This document shows positions 1 to 9,249 of a DNA stretch of 64,000 bases, piece after piece; position 1 is the stretch's first letter; each line of letters starts with the position of its first letter. The position numbers and the translations under genes were made by a program. The stretch is taken from positions 1 through 64,000 of the forward strand of contig CAWHOY010000005.1 of the NCBI GenBank assembly GCA_963831155.1, read 5' to 3'. The notes below the pieces were generated by a model. That model did not search any database, was not told where the DNA came from, and saw only the letters and a list, made by a program, of their open reading frames with translations. This DNA comes from CAVRXQ01 sp963831155. GTDB taxonomy: Bacteria > Actinomycetota > Acidimicrobiia > Acidimicrobiales > Bog-793.

Positions 1-599
1 ACCGGCCAGTAATCGGTGAGCGTGAGCTCCGATCCGGCGACGACGGCGACCGGTTCGTCGTCATCAACCTCGCCCGAGTCTGCTATCCACTCGAGACAGC
101 CGGCAGTGCCTCTCGGCACAACTACACGGTGGTCGAGACGGGACAAAGTCGGGACCGTGCCGAAGCGTTCCCGGACGCACCTTCGAGCCAACCGCGCCCG
201 CGGCTCGAAGCGCCAGTGCCCCGTCGTAGCGCTGGCTCGGAACGACCCCGGTGCGAGCCACGTCAACACGGAAGAAAGGGGGCGGAGCAGACCATCAAAG
301 ATCGCCCCTAGCAGCCCGGGGCCGAGTCGAGCCGACAGCGGCCGACCACGGCCGGTGGCAAGGTCGCCAACTCGGAGGCCACCCGTGTACTCGTAGACCT
401 CCGCGGTCACGAGGCCGTGGCGGATCGATACAACCTCGCCGGCGAGGGCGGCCGGGCCGACTTCGACGACGTCGAGCATGGCGACACGATCGAGCCCCTC
501 GAGCTCGACGAGGGGGCCGTTCACCCGCACGACGACGCGTCCGGCGCCCGCCACCGGCCGTACGGTTCCGTTGGAAATGGAGCGGATGAGGATGATCTC
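1..599 (-). CDS. atpA: V-type ATP synthase subunit A, N-terminal part (cut by window edge)
   Basis: Catalytic subunit of a V/A-type rotary ATPase; the P-loop lies beyond the left edge. The reading frame runs unbroken from about 599 to 1 and encodes the N-terminal beta-barrel (VRVNGPLVELEGL, MLDVVEVGPAALAGEVV) and the start of the bulge domain (EYTGGLRVGD, RPLSARLGPGLLGAIFDGL), both typical of subunit A. No convincing start codon is visible. The family usually begins just before ISNGTV, here near 580-590, while the only in-frame ATG (662) sits inside the preceding E gene. It is the last gene of a minus-strand operon G-C-I-K-F-E-A. Unlike its neighbours this part has no frameshift, but the lost start and broken partners make function doubtful. 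Confidence 0.75.
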
Positions 600-1090
600 C
601 AGAGAGCGTTGATCTCGTCGGCCCACGACGAGCACTTCCTCGATCAACTCCGATGGTTCCATTGAAGCGAGCCGGTTTCCGGACTCGGCGGCCACCTCGA
701 ACGCGCCTGCCTCGACCGCACGAGATCGGCGTCGCACCGCCGAGGCGCTCGCTCACCAAAGCCCTCATCCGCTCGGCCAGCTGGCGGCCCTCTTGTGTCG
801 TTGAGCGCGTCAAAAGCTCGTCGAGAGCAGCAGATCTCAACTCATAAATCGCGCACGCCGATGCGCCACGAGAACCATCGCGCGCGCTGCCCCGCACGCG
901 AGCTGCGTTGAGGCGGAGCGCTCTGCAGGGCCGCGAGGCCTTCGGCTTTCGCATCAGAAAGCACACGCGCCGGCTCCGCGAGCCCTCATCACCTCCACCG
1001 AGCGTCTTCTTCTGAACGCACGAGTTCCTCGTGGGCACGTGCACCGCGCGCGTGCAGGGCGTCAGCGACCGGAGCGAGCACGGCCCGCAT
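600..1090 (-). pseudogene. atpE: V-type ATPase subunit E, frameshifted
   Basis: Peripheral-stalk subunit E. It starts at ATG 1090 (MRAVLAPVADALHARG, then HEELVRSEEDA) and quickly meets a stop. The middle continues in another frame (YELRSAALDELL, RQLAERMRALVSERLGGATPI), then shifts near 735 to VEAGAFEVAAESGNRLAS and again near 625 to WADEINALW, the usual C-terminal end of this family. At least three single-base shifts are needed to join these pieces. It lies between F and A as expected for the operon. The pieces are recognisable in order, so this is either recent decay or indel error in the sequence. Confidence 0.65.
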
Positions 1091-1163
1091 CGTGGTGGTG
1101 TCGGGCCGCGAAACCACGCGTGACGCCGCCGAGATTTCGTCGCGACGGCAACGGATAGCCCGG

Positions 1164-1383
1164 TCACAGCGGCATCACGACGGTCAGCACCGTGCCGCGT
1201 GGCGTTATCTCGTCCCCGAGCGCCACGGCCGCGTGAGCGGTGAGCATCACTACCGCAACATCGTCCCCGAGCCCGCCAACGGCCCGGCGCACGTCGTCGG
1301 CTGCCTCGGCTGTGATGACGGTGGCGCCGCCGAGGGCGAAGCCGCGCTCGCGACTCCTCGCCGATCACGACGAACGATCCCAA
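1164..1383 (-). pseudogene. atpF: V-type ATPase subunit F, one frameshift
   Basis: Small central-stalk regulatory subunit F. A TTG start at 1383 gives GSFVVIGEESRAR. A single-base change near 1345 then separates this from GFALGGATVITAEAADDV, followed by VAVVMLTAHAAVALGDEI and the end VLTVVMPL at 1164. The total span of 220 bases is one more than a multiple of three, which fits a single indel. It sits immediately after subunit K (stop at 1387). The identification rests on the flavodoxin-like pattern and operon position. Confidence 0.65.
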
Positions 1384-1386
1384 CGT

Positions 1387-1817
1387 CTAGGCCTTGCCGA
1401 TCAAGATGATGGCGATGACAAGACCGTAAATCGCGATGCCTTCGGCGAGACCGACGATGACCATCGCTCGGCCGAACATCTCGGGTCGCTCGCTGGTTCG
1501 CACGCGGCGAGCGCAGCTGATCCGGTGTAGGCGACGCCGATGCTGGCTCCGATCGACGAACCGACCGTGCACCGGATCGCGGCGCCGATGAGAGCCTGGC
1601 CGCGATATCGCCCGCGACGCTGCCCGACACCGCCGTGGCAGCTGAGCTCGGGCTAGCGAGGACGGCAAGTGCGACGAGAACGCCGGCGCCGACGAGAAAG
1701 AGCATGTTCCAGGTACTTAGCGCACGAAGCGCGAAGCGGGCGGCGGCGAGGGCGCTGGGCTCCGATGCCAGCGGCCGTTGCGACGAGAACTGGAAGGCCG
1801 ATCAACCAGGTGAGCAT
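1387..1817 (-). pseudogene. atpK: V-type ATPase proteolipid subunit K, frameshifted
   Basis: Membrane rotor subunit (c-ring). ATG 1817 follows a good ribosome site (AGGAGA, 4 bases away) and overlaps the end of subunit I. The product reads MLTWLIGLPVLVATAAGIGA, shifts frame, continues NMLFLVGAGVLVALAVLA, shifts to LIGAAIRCTVGSSIGASIG and AYTGSAALAA, then shifts again to EMFGRAMVIVGLAEGIAIYG and the end IAIILIGKA. The last helix with its GLAEGIAIYG motif, which carries the ion-binding glutamate, is clear. Three single-base shifts break the gene. Confidence 0.7.
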
Positions 1818-3202
1818 GGGGTCTCCTTTGCGAGCCGGATCGGGATATGCCAGGGCCGGAACAGTAGACCTTCAGCGACGAAGACCCGGCTGAATAGTTC
1901 GTAGTACTCGAGCCGCAGGGCCTGGATCCCCGCCACCAGGCCCTCGAGGGTGAAGGCGACCGCGTTCCCGACCAGAAATATCACGATGGCGGCCCACCAA
2001 AGCGTCGGCCCTCGATGCCACAGCGCCGTCGTCGCGGACCAAACGAGTCCGCACAATGCGGCGTGGGTGAGCCCAAAGGCGGCGAGGCGTGCGAACGAGA
2101 CCGTGTTAGTGCCGATCCGCAGCACGGCATCGAACACCTCGATCCCGGCTTGCACTGCCCCGCCGAAGTGTCCGGACGTCTCGGCGTGGTATCCGAGATA
2201 GCCAAGAGCACGAGGCCGATCGCCGCGACCGAGCCGCCGGTGCCGAGCAGAGCGACGGAGTGGCGGTACCAGCCGAGGCCGCCGACGGCGAGGCCGAGAT
2301 AGAGCAAAGTACCGGCGATCCCAGACGTGGCGACGAAAGCTGGTCCGCGCCGCCCTCTCGCCAACGGTTGACGGCCCCGAGCACGTAGGAAATGGTGAGC
2401 AAGCCCGCACCGGCCGCCACGGCCACGGCGAGCAGCGTCGTTGGGTGGTCGAGAGGGTCGATCCACAGCGTGGGAACGACGTGGGTCGGACCGAACATCT
2501 CGCCGAACGCCAGCCCGAAGAGCGCACTCGCGACTCCAGCACCGATGACGAACGGCGCAAGGTGTCGGATGCGGGCAAGCGCTTTCGGGCGCCCGGACCT
2601 GAGGAGCAAGCCGCCTGCCACGAGCAAAGCGCCATGTCCGACGTCGCCGAACATCATTCCGAACATCACGACGTAAGCGAAGCCTGCGAGCAACGCCGGG
2701 TTGAAGTCCGCGTAGGGCACCGTGGGCGAGGTGTCGACGAGCGGTTGAAAAGCGCCCGTCGTTCCTCGGGCCTCGACGAGCGTCGGCGGGACGCTGCCGC
2801 GTGGGACCGGCAGCGGGACGACTCCTCCCCCGAGTGGTGCGAGACGATCTGCCAATGGGCCGACGGACGCCGTCGGGGTCCACCCGGCGAGGGCGGCGAG
2901 GTCGCCGCGCCGTCGGGCGGTCGCTCCTGTCTGCTCGAGTTCTGCCTCGCCGACCAGTTCCGAAAATCGGCCGACCCGCTCGAGAGTGGCGAGGTCGGGA
3001 GGCTCGACGTCAATGCGGTGCCGTTCTCGGCCGTCTCGCCTCGAGGAGTCGTCGCGGGCTGCTGGCGGACCCGCTCAAGCGCATCGGTCGCCGGGCCGCG
3101 TTCGTCGACGACGTGCTCAAGCTCCACGGCGCCCGCGTCGGCAACCTCCACGAGCACCGCTCGCAGCCGGTCCGTTGGCGCGACGATTGAGACGCGGCTC
3201 AT
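1802..3202 (-). pseudogene. atpI: V-type ATPase subunit I, frameshifted
   Basis: Large membrane stator subunit (a/I). It starts at ATG 3202 with MSRVSIVAPTDRLRAVLVEV, the usual N-terminus. The coiled stalk region breaks near 2990 and again before 2855. The membrane half reads NPALLAGFAYVVMFGMMFGD, VGHGALLVAGGL, then VIGAGVASALFGLAFGEMFG, and after another shift near 2300 it ends GIEVFDAVLRIGTNTVSFAR, LEGLVAGIQALRLEYYELFS and a stop at 1802. LRLEYYELFSRVF is the conserved C-terminal signature. At least three indels are needed to rebuild it. Its end overlaps the start of K. Confidence 0.75.
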
Positions 3203-3434
3203 CGGTACGGGTTGGAAGACGTCACGCCACGGCATCGAGCACCCCGAGAGATCCCCGCCACCGTTCGCCGCCAGCGCTAGCGTGGCGCGAGCCCTGAAGG
3301 CGTCTGTGGCAAGGAGTCCCGCCACGCCGATGGCACATCCAGCGTCGGGCGGTGTGCGAGCCGCGAGCCGTGGCGCTCGACTCAACGATCGTCCAAACGT
3401 GACGCCTCCGCTCGCCACAGGTCCTCGGGGAGTC

Positions 3435-4144
3435 TCAGCGCCCCGAAAGGAAACGAGCGGCCATGCGGGGCAAGTATTGGGGCAGCTCGTCAGTGCCGTC
3501 GCCCTTTGCCAGTTCCGGCCGAGCACGCGGCTTGCGTCGTGACGCGCCGATGGACTCAGAGACGACAACGTGCCCACCGCCAGCACCCGCGCGGAGCACG
3601 AGAGCGGCGCCCGATGTCGCCCAGTCGCCCGCTTCGGGCGCGCCTTCGAGGACAAGACGAGCCCAGCCGAGCTGCAGCGCGAGCCGGATCACAGCGGGAT
3701 CGTCACTGCCGGGATCCCCCCACGGCGACGAGCGCAAGTCGGAGCGAACCCGCCGCGGTGCGCGCCGCGAAGATCGCCGTAGACGACAGCGCTAGAGACC
3801 CGAGTGCGTACGGTCTGCTAGCCGTCTCGCCGCGAAGCGCGGAAACTTGCCAACGATGTTGGAGAGTTCGAACCCAGCAGCTAAGACGCGAGCGGTCGCG
3901 CGCCGAGGGACGGGCCCCAACCAGCCAGGACTCGCAGATGCCACAGCACGGTGGCCGAGACGGCGTGTTGCGCAGACGCGAGATCGATGTCGCTCCGGCT
4001 CTGTCCATAAGCGGTCGACGCGAGCATGGCGATGGCGCTGGCGAGCGATGTGCAATGCGCCACTTCACGGGCCTCTTCGCGTCCAATCTGGCGCAGCGCA
4101 AGCCCCCGTCCGCGAACCATTGCTGCCACCCATCCAGCACTCAT
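3435..4144 (-). pseudogene. V-type ATPase subunit C-like (V0 d/AC39), frameshifted
   Basis: Connector subunit of the central stalk. It starts at ATG 4144, overlapping the stop of the G subunit gene (ATGA). The pieces in order are SAGWVAAMVRGRGLALRQIG, YGQSRSDIDLASAQHAVSAT, VLWHLRVLAGW, then AAGFELSNIVGKF, GSLALSSTAIFAARTAAGSL, and after a third shift DDPAVIRLALQLGWARLVLE and AALVLRAGAGG. The frame finally closes at 3435. Assignment is from the pattern AVSATVLWHLRVLAGW and operon position. The downstream end is the least certain part. Confidence 0.6.
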
Positions 4145-4580
4145 CGATTAAGCGCCCCAAGGGCGAGGACTCTGCGGACGACGTCGTCGACCAGCGCAGG
4201 CGTCCGCTCAGCCGCAGCGCGCTCCACCCGATCGACCTCGCGTTCGGCGGCGGCGAGCAGTGCGGCGCGCTCGAGGGCAGCACGCGTGCGAGCACTTCCG
4301 TCGCGGCCTCAGCACCTGTCGAGTCTTGGAGCGCTCGAGCGTCGGCGACGATCCGACTTGCCTGCTCGATGGCAGACGCCCTTCGGCGGTCTGGGGCGTC
4401 GCGTTTGGCGCGAGCGAGAAGATCCTCGACCCGCTTTTGATCGTCGTCGAGCAGCGCCAGGACTGGCTGCAGCTCTGCGTCCAGTTCAGCCGAACGGTTG
4501 GCCGGCACCGCGAAGGTAACCGGCGCTCCCGGGACGCCATGGAACCGGAACCGGCGGAGAATCTCCCCCAGGGTCGCCAA
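4141..4580 (-). pseudogene. V-type ATPase subunit G/H-like stalk protein, frameshifted
   Basis: Probable peripheral-stalk helical subunit that opens the ATPase operon. ATG 4580 begins MATLGEILRRFRFHGVPGAP and continues as a long charged helix (DDDQKRVEDLLARAKRDAPD). Near 4270 the frame shifts, and the remaining helix reads EREVDRVERAAAERTPALVD followed by DVVRRVLALGALNR, ending in TGA at 4141 that overlaps the ATG of the C-like gene. A single indel breaks it. The function is inferred from position and helical character. Confidence 0.55.
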
Positions 4581-4679
4581 GCGGATTCACTCTCCTTCTT
4601 GCGCCCGTTGGCCCTCACCAGGTGAGGGAAGCGTCCACGACGGTCGATCGCGCACCCAAGACTGGCGGACGGTGCGGCG

Positions 4680-4742
4680 CTACCGTTCATGCGCATCCGT
4701 CTTCTTTCGACGCTGAACGCGCTTGCTGTCGATCATCCGCAT
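4680..4742 (-). CDS. 20-residue basic micro-ORF upstream of the ATPase operon
   Basis: ATG 4742 follows a perfect AGGAGG (4751-4756 on this strand) at a spacing of 8. The product, MRMIDSKRVQRRKKTDAHER, has 20 residues, 10 of them Lys, Arg or His. It ends about 100 bases before the first ATPase gene, so it could be a leader peptide or a small basic protein. I do not recognise it. The ribosome site and lack of overlap with another gene are the only support. The rest of 4581-4940 shows nothing else that I can call. Confidence 0.35.
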   Translation of the reverse strand: MRMIDSKRVQRRKKTDAHER

Positions 4743-4940
4743 GTGTGAGTCCTCCTGTTTCTCATTCGCGGTGACACCCGTCGCGGCGGGGCGGTGCCAC
4801 GACGTAAACCCTCGTTCTCCGAGGGGCGATCGCAACCTCGGTTCCTTGATCTCTCCTCGGTGGAGAGTGAATCTCCTTTGAGCGGATCGTTGCGGCGACG
4901 ATTCCGCCTCGCCGAGCAAGTCCCCCCGGGCACTGCCGCG

Positions 4941-5387
4941 CTAGCTTTCTTCTCGCGCGACGAGGACCGAACATTTGGCGTGACGAACGCAGTTCTCGCC
5001 TACCGAACCGAGCAGCAGTCCTGCGAATCCCCCGTAACCTCGGTGCCCGACGACGAGGAGATGAGCGGTCCGCGACTCATTGACGAGCACCTCTGTTGGA
5101 TGACCGTGAATCACTTTCATCACGACCGCGGCCGCGCGTGCGGGACCAAGAACCCTATGGACACTTCGTTCAAGGGTGCGACGCGCCTCGTTTTCGAGGC
5201 CAGCAGCGCCCTCGGGGAAGACGCCGAAACCGAACTGATGCTCCCACACGATCACTGCGTGCAGCTCACCGTCGCAAAGCGATGCGTACTGTGTCGCGCA
5301 GCGAAGCGCCTCCAAGCTCTCGGATGAACCATCCACACCGACCACAATGATCGGTTTGCTCGGCGGGTGTCGCGTTACGGTCGCCAT
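4941..5387 (-). CDS. Universal stress protein, UspA family
   Basis: A single-domain Usp protein of 148 residues, a normal length. It opens with the first strand and the acidic site (KPIIVVGVDGSSESLEALRC) and carries the C-terminal nucleotide-binding pattern GHRGYGGFAGLLLGSV followed by HAKCSVLVAREES. The GHRG-x9-GSV arrangement suggests the ATP-binding branch. It is intact, unlike the ATPase operon downstream on the same strand. The cytoplasmic stress role is inferred from the family. Confidence 0.9.
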   Translation of the reverse strand: MATVTRHPPSKPIIVVGVDGSSESLEALRCATQYASLCDGELHAVIVWEHQFGFGVFPEGAAGLENEARRTLERSVHRVLGPARAAAVVMKVIHGHPTEVLVNESRTAHLLVVGHRGYGGFAGLLLGSVGENCVRHAKCSVLVAREES

Positions 5388-5666
5388 GTCGCGGGAAGAA
5401 GCGGCCGTCGTGAAACGCCTGGCGAGTCGTGAGATTCCCCGACGAGATTGGCGTCAGCTAAGCGCACTCGGCCGTCTTCGCTGGGTAGCCCGGCCGTAGG
5501 TGGCCTGCCAGTTCGAGGAATGAGGGCCATGTGATCAGCTCAAGTTCGCTTCGAGAACTGACCAAATGCTGCGGGTTGTGCGCGGTCTGAGACAGGGTCC
5601 AAAGTCTCGATCGCGCCCGAACTAGTCAGCCGAAATTCTCACATACAGAATGGCGAGAGGACTTCG
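5388..5666. other. Non-coding stretch before the att-like site
   Basis: I see no supported gene, repeat or RNA here. The short overlapping ORFs on both strands lack conserved pattern and ribosome sites. It separates the UspA gene from the tRNA fragment. Confidence 0.5.
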
Positions 5667-5708
5667 TCGGACTGCCGGGATTTGAACCCGGGACCTCTTC
5701 ACCCCCAG
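5667..5708 (-). other. 3' half of a tRNA-Pro(GGG) gene, probable integration (att) site
   Basis: The minus strand reads the anticodon loop CTGGGGG, the 3' anticodon stem TGAAG, variable AGGTC, a complete T arm (CCGGG TTCAAAT CCCGG) and the acceptor 3' strand CAGTCCG plus discriminator A. The 5' half (acceptor CGGACTG, D arm, 5' anticodon stem) is missing. A tRNA 3' end without its 5' half is the typical product of tyrosine-recombinase integration into a tRNA gene. No intact tRNA-Pro and no recognisable integrase lie in the window, so the partner att site and integrase must be elsewhere or lost. Confidence 0.7.
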
Positions 5709-6258
5709 GCGGGTCCTGATCATGTGGTCCACCGAGTCTGCCGAGTATGCGCAGGTCAGCGTGGGTGTTCGCTCGGTCGTCATGTGGTCTTGCGAGGCCG
5801 TACAGGGTGGTTTCGTAGAGTTGCGCTGACATTCCGCTGACATGGAGGGACTCGGGAGAGGGAGACTCGGCGCGAAATGTCTCGCCAGTCGAAGCTAGTA
5901 CGGCGTGGCATATGGGCCCCCTCTGACCGCCGATGAAGGTGGCGTCGCGCGGCTCGCAGCCACGACCCGAGTCGGGATCCGTTCAGAGGGCACGCAATAC
6001 ACATCCGAGATATCGCGCCAACGTTCTCACGTCGCGAGGCTCCAATCTTTGAACTGTCGAGACATTCAGCGGGCACGAGTGCGCCACCGGATGCGATCCC
6101 ACCGACGTTCGGCGAGGGGCGATCCTCGAATGCCGCTAGAGAGCGGTCTGCCGCGCCGCGACGTTACGAGGAAGCCGTGCCGAGGACGACTGCGAAAAGA
6201 GTCGATCGACTGAGCTGGAAACTCCGTATCTCCGGTGCCTTGAGGCAAGGCCAACCGC
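5709..6258. other. Gene-poor stretch beside the tRNA fragment
   Basis: No supportable gene is seen. Short ORFs on the minus strand (for example 5780-6076) show no family pattern. If an integrase once accompanied the att site it is no longer recognisable here. Confidence 0.45.
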
Positions 6259-7031
6259 TCAACGTCGCCCGATTGGCTCCCACCGGAACGTGCGCACGGC
6301 GAGGAAGATTCCGAAGACGCCCCGGATCCGCGAGAACTCCCACGTTCTGCGCCGTGAGCCCGTTGGAGTGCGCCATCGTGAACGCACTCCGAAGCCCGTC
6401 CGCCAAGTGCTCGAGGGGAAAGGCGCGCCCGACTCCGACGAGCCAGCCGGGCATGAGATTCATCGGCACGAAGACTCCGGAGATGAACGACAGGATCACG
6501 ACGAGAAACGGCCCGACTACCGCAGAGGCGTCCGTGGTCGAACAAACCCGCGTCAAACGCGAGTCCGAGCGCGGACATCACCGCGGCCCCCAGCACCGTG
6601 TACACAGCGAGACCGAGGATCGCGTCGCCTGAGAGTCGGATGCGATAGAAGACGACACCGACGAGGACGAGAACAAAGACCGTGCACACGACGACGACAA
6701 CGGTGCGGGCGATCTCCGCGGTGAGATACACCCAGCTCGGCATCGGCGTACCGCGAAACCGCTTCAACAATCCTGCTTCGCGGTCCGCGACAACGGTCGC
6801 GTTGAGAGAGCTGAGTCCCGCCCAGACGATCTGATATCCAACCATCGCCGGCGTGTAATAAAGTGCCGCCGACTTCGCGCCAATGAAGTCTGTCAAGTGA
6901 TGGAAGATGGTGTTCAAGATGACGAGGAGGAACAGCGGCATCACGATCGTGAAGACAATGGCACACGGATTCCGGAGAAATCCGACGAGCGAATAGCGAG
7001 TCTGGAAAGCGCTCAGCGCGACGTCATTCAT
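6259..7031 (-). pseudogene. ABC-2 type exporter permease, two frameshifts
   Basis: Membrane subunit of a drug or polysaccharide-type ABC exporter. ATG 7031 overlaps the ATPase stop (ATGA). The first part (VALSAFQTRYSLVGFLRNPC, IVFTIVMPLFLLVILNTIF, ADREAGLLKRFRGTPMPSWV) is typical of the ABC2_membrane family. Near 6540 the frame shifts to GPFLVVILSFISGVFVPMNL and AFPLEHLADGLRSAF. Near 6330 it shifts again to RGVFGIFLAVRTFRWEPIGR and the stop at 6259. With both indels repaired the protein would be about 257 residues, normal for the family. It is paired with the adjacent broken ATPase. Confidence 0.75.
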
Positions 7032-7990
7032 CGTCCACCGAGTGACTCGCTCGATCGAAGGTCGTCCTGTGACCACGTTGCGAGTTGAACGAAGACGTCG
7101 TCGAGAGTCGGTTGTTTCACCGTGAGGTTCGCGAGTTCGATGCGTTCACTTTCTGCCCAAGTGAGCAACGTGCCGAGATCTCGTTGCACAGCGACACTTT
7201 GGAACTGGACCCTCCCCGATTCGCAACGCGCCGTTCCTATCGGCAGCTCGATCGAGTCGAACGGCACCCATGTTGGAAGCTCGAAGGAAATCTGCGATGC
7301 CGCTCCGAGGCTCCGGCTCAGCTGGTCGGGACTTCCTTGGGCAACGATCGACCCTGCTCGGAGGATCACGATGTCGTCGGAGAGATGCTGGGCCTCGTCC
7401 ATGTAGTGCGTAGTCAAGAACACGGTCTTTTCGACCTCGCGAAGATCGCCGATCACCGTCCACATCTCACGCCGGGCGGCGGGGTCGAGACCGGTGGTCG
7501 GCTCGTCGAGGAAGAGGATCTCGGGGTCTCCAACCAAGCCGAGCCGCGACATCGACCTTGCGTCTTTGGCCTCCAGACAGTCGGCCGATGCGCTCATCAG
7601 ACTGGTCAGAAAGACCACAGGTACGAAGCACGTGGTCCACTGACGTGGTGGCCGCAAAGTATCGAGCGAACATCGAGACGGTCTCACGCACCGTGAACAC
7701 GGGGTTGAGCGTTGAGTCCTGGAGGACGAGACCGATCCGGTTGCGCCACGTCCTTGGCGCGTGCCACGGATCGACGCCGAGCACAGCGACGTCGCCAGAA
7801 TCCCACGCTCGATAACCCTCAAGGATCTCGATCGTTGTCGTCTTTCCCGGCACCGTTCACCCCTAAGAAGCCGAATATCTGCCCTTTGGAGACCGAGAAG
7901 CTGATCCCATGCACCCGCTCGGTCGCTCCGTAGGACTTGTACAAATCGCGGACCTCGATGACGGGTTTCGTGTCGCGTTTCCCTGCACGC
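7028..7990 (-). pseudogene. ABC exporter ATP-binding subunit (CcmA/DrrA-like), frameshifted
   Basis: Nucleotide-binding subunit partner of the permease at 6259-7031. The N-terminal part reads VIEVRDLYKSYGATERVHGI and FGFLGVNGAGK. An extra base in the Walker A codons (a run of three A near 7850) shifts the frame before TTTIEILEGYRAWDSGDV. The signature LSGGQRRK near 7570 is followed by a second shift before GLVGDPEILFLDEPTTGLDP (Walker B, intact). The C-terminal DrrA-type tail ends at 7028. No clear start codon is found, and about 7990 is where homology begins. Both genes of the pair are broken, so the transporter is probably inactive unless the indels are sequence errors. Confidence 0.75.
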
Positions 7991-8288
7991 CGCGCGAAGG
8001 GCCGGTGAGACGCGTCCCTGACTCGTGCAGTCCTCGACGCCTCGTAATCGGTGCGAACGTCGCGAAACGATTCGGCTGGCAACGCTCGCCCTCGAGCACT
8101 CGCGCTCGCACATCTCGAATCCTTGGGACGATTCCTTCGACGCGTCGCGATCTGGCGAGATCGCGCAGCCTCCGGTTTCGACGTAATCGCGTCTGCAGGA
8201 GGGCGATAACCGACCCCTGGTCTCCGAGAGGCCATTTCACCCGGTCCCAGTCGATTCTCCGCGAGCGTCTACCCCTTGTCGTCTAAGT

Positions 8289-8660
8289 GTGCGTCACGGG
8301 GCGGCGATCCCCAAGGGTCCGAAGTCCTGGCGATTCCACCTTCCGTTAGCGGGTCGGCTCGGCCGCCCCCTGCTCCGGCAGTTCCCGAACCGGACCTTCG
8401 CTGTCGCCGACGACGGAGCGGTCGTTGGAATCGTCTCGGAGAGTGACCTCGCTGCGCACCCTCGTGCGGCCATGCTTCGCGATGCTCTCCGTATGAGGGA
8501 TGGGTTATCGGCAGACGGTGACGAACGCGATTGCTTGTCGGACGACCCCAACTACGCCGGCTCCGACGGGTCGAGCGTCACGGCGCAGGACTCGGTCCCC
8601 TTTGGGTGCCCCGACTTGAGCTTCACAGAGGTGTCCCAGCAAAAGCCCAGGATCGATTGA
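8289..8660 (+). pseudogene. Possible CBS-domain fragment
   Basis: An open frame of 123 residues whose only recognisable part is TFAVADDGAVVGIVSESDLA (about residues 36-55), which fits the strand-helix core of a CBS domain. A full CBS pair or partner enzyme domain is absent, and the rest shows no pattern. It is best read as a remnant, possibly of a CBS-containing membrane protease. The flanks (about 8000-8288 and 8661-8774) hold nothing I can call. Confidence 0.35.
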
Positions 8661-8774
8661 GCCGAGGGCCCATTCTGATGCCGGCGCACCCGAGTCGTGG
8701 TTTCAGGGCCCACGACCCTGTTCCGCGCGACTCGCTGAAGCGCACGGTAAAGACGGGCAGGGAGTGGTGAAGCG

Positions 8775-9035
8775 ATGAGAAATTGGTCGTGGGGTCATCG
8801 TCTCGAGGCGCACGAACTGGCAGAGCCCCGGTCGATGTTGCACGTGCTGCGAAACGACGAGGAGCTGCGCTCCGCATTGGAGCGAGCTATCGAATCCGAG
8901 CGCGCCACGGTCTCCCGCGCGTCGGAGCTCATTTCATGTTACGAAGCGATGGAGCCTGGCAACGTCGTTGTGTCGATGCCAGCTCGTTCATCGGACAGCA
9001 GCGAAGGCGGTCAACCTCAGGCGCGAACCGCGTAA
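8775..9035 (+). CDS. Small charged protein, paralogue of the 9879 gene
   Basis: 86 residues, starting at ATG 8775 after GGGAG. It contains MLHVLRNDEELRSALERAIE around residue 21, matching MFHVIESDEEFRAAQVRAVR in the protein at 9879-10124 at the same distance from the start. Both have a variable N-terminus of about 20 residues and then an acidic/arginine-rich helix. I do not recognise the family, and no enzyme motif, signal peptide or membrane segment is visible. The paralogue pair flanking a secreted DUF4232 gene suggests a local duplication. The 214 bases after it hold no gene. Confidence 0.5.
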   Translation: MRNWSWGHRLEAHELAEPRSMLHVLRNDEELRSALERAIESERATVSRASELISCYEAMEPGNVVVSMPARSSDSSEGGQPQARTA

Positions 9036-9249
9036 CGCCTCGGACGAGCGCGTCCTGTGCCAGCGTCGTCATTGCCGTTGCCGCTGGCGGCTCCCACCGA
9101 ACGTTGACTGATCGGGTGCGTTGGCTACCGATCGACGGAAGAACGCTTGAAACTGCGCGCTTAATTCTCAACTCTCTAAAGAGCATGCCCAAGAGGGTCG
9201 GCCGATATCATGGTTGGGCAGGGTTTTTGCAATGTGAAGGGGGTGCGTC

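Noticed and set aside
295..1383. Single long minus-strand ORF of 362 codons
   Set aside because: It runs across parts of three different ATPase subunit genes (F, E, A) in mixed frames; only short parts of it are real coding sequence.
5667..5750. Intact tRNA gene
   Set aside because: Only the 3' half is present; no 5' acceptor strand or D arm can be folded upstream.
5622..6076. Possible integrase next to the tRNA fragment
   Set aside because: No Arg-His-x-x-Arg or catalytic tyrosine pattern is seen in the short ORFs; they show no recombinase features.
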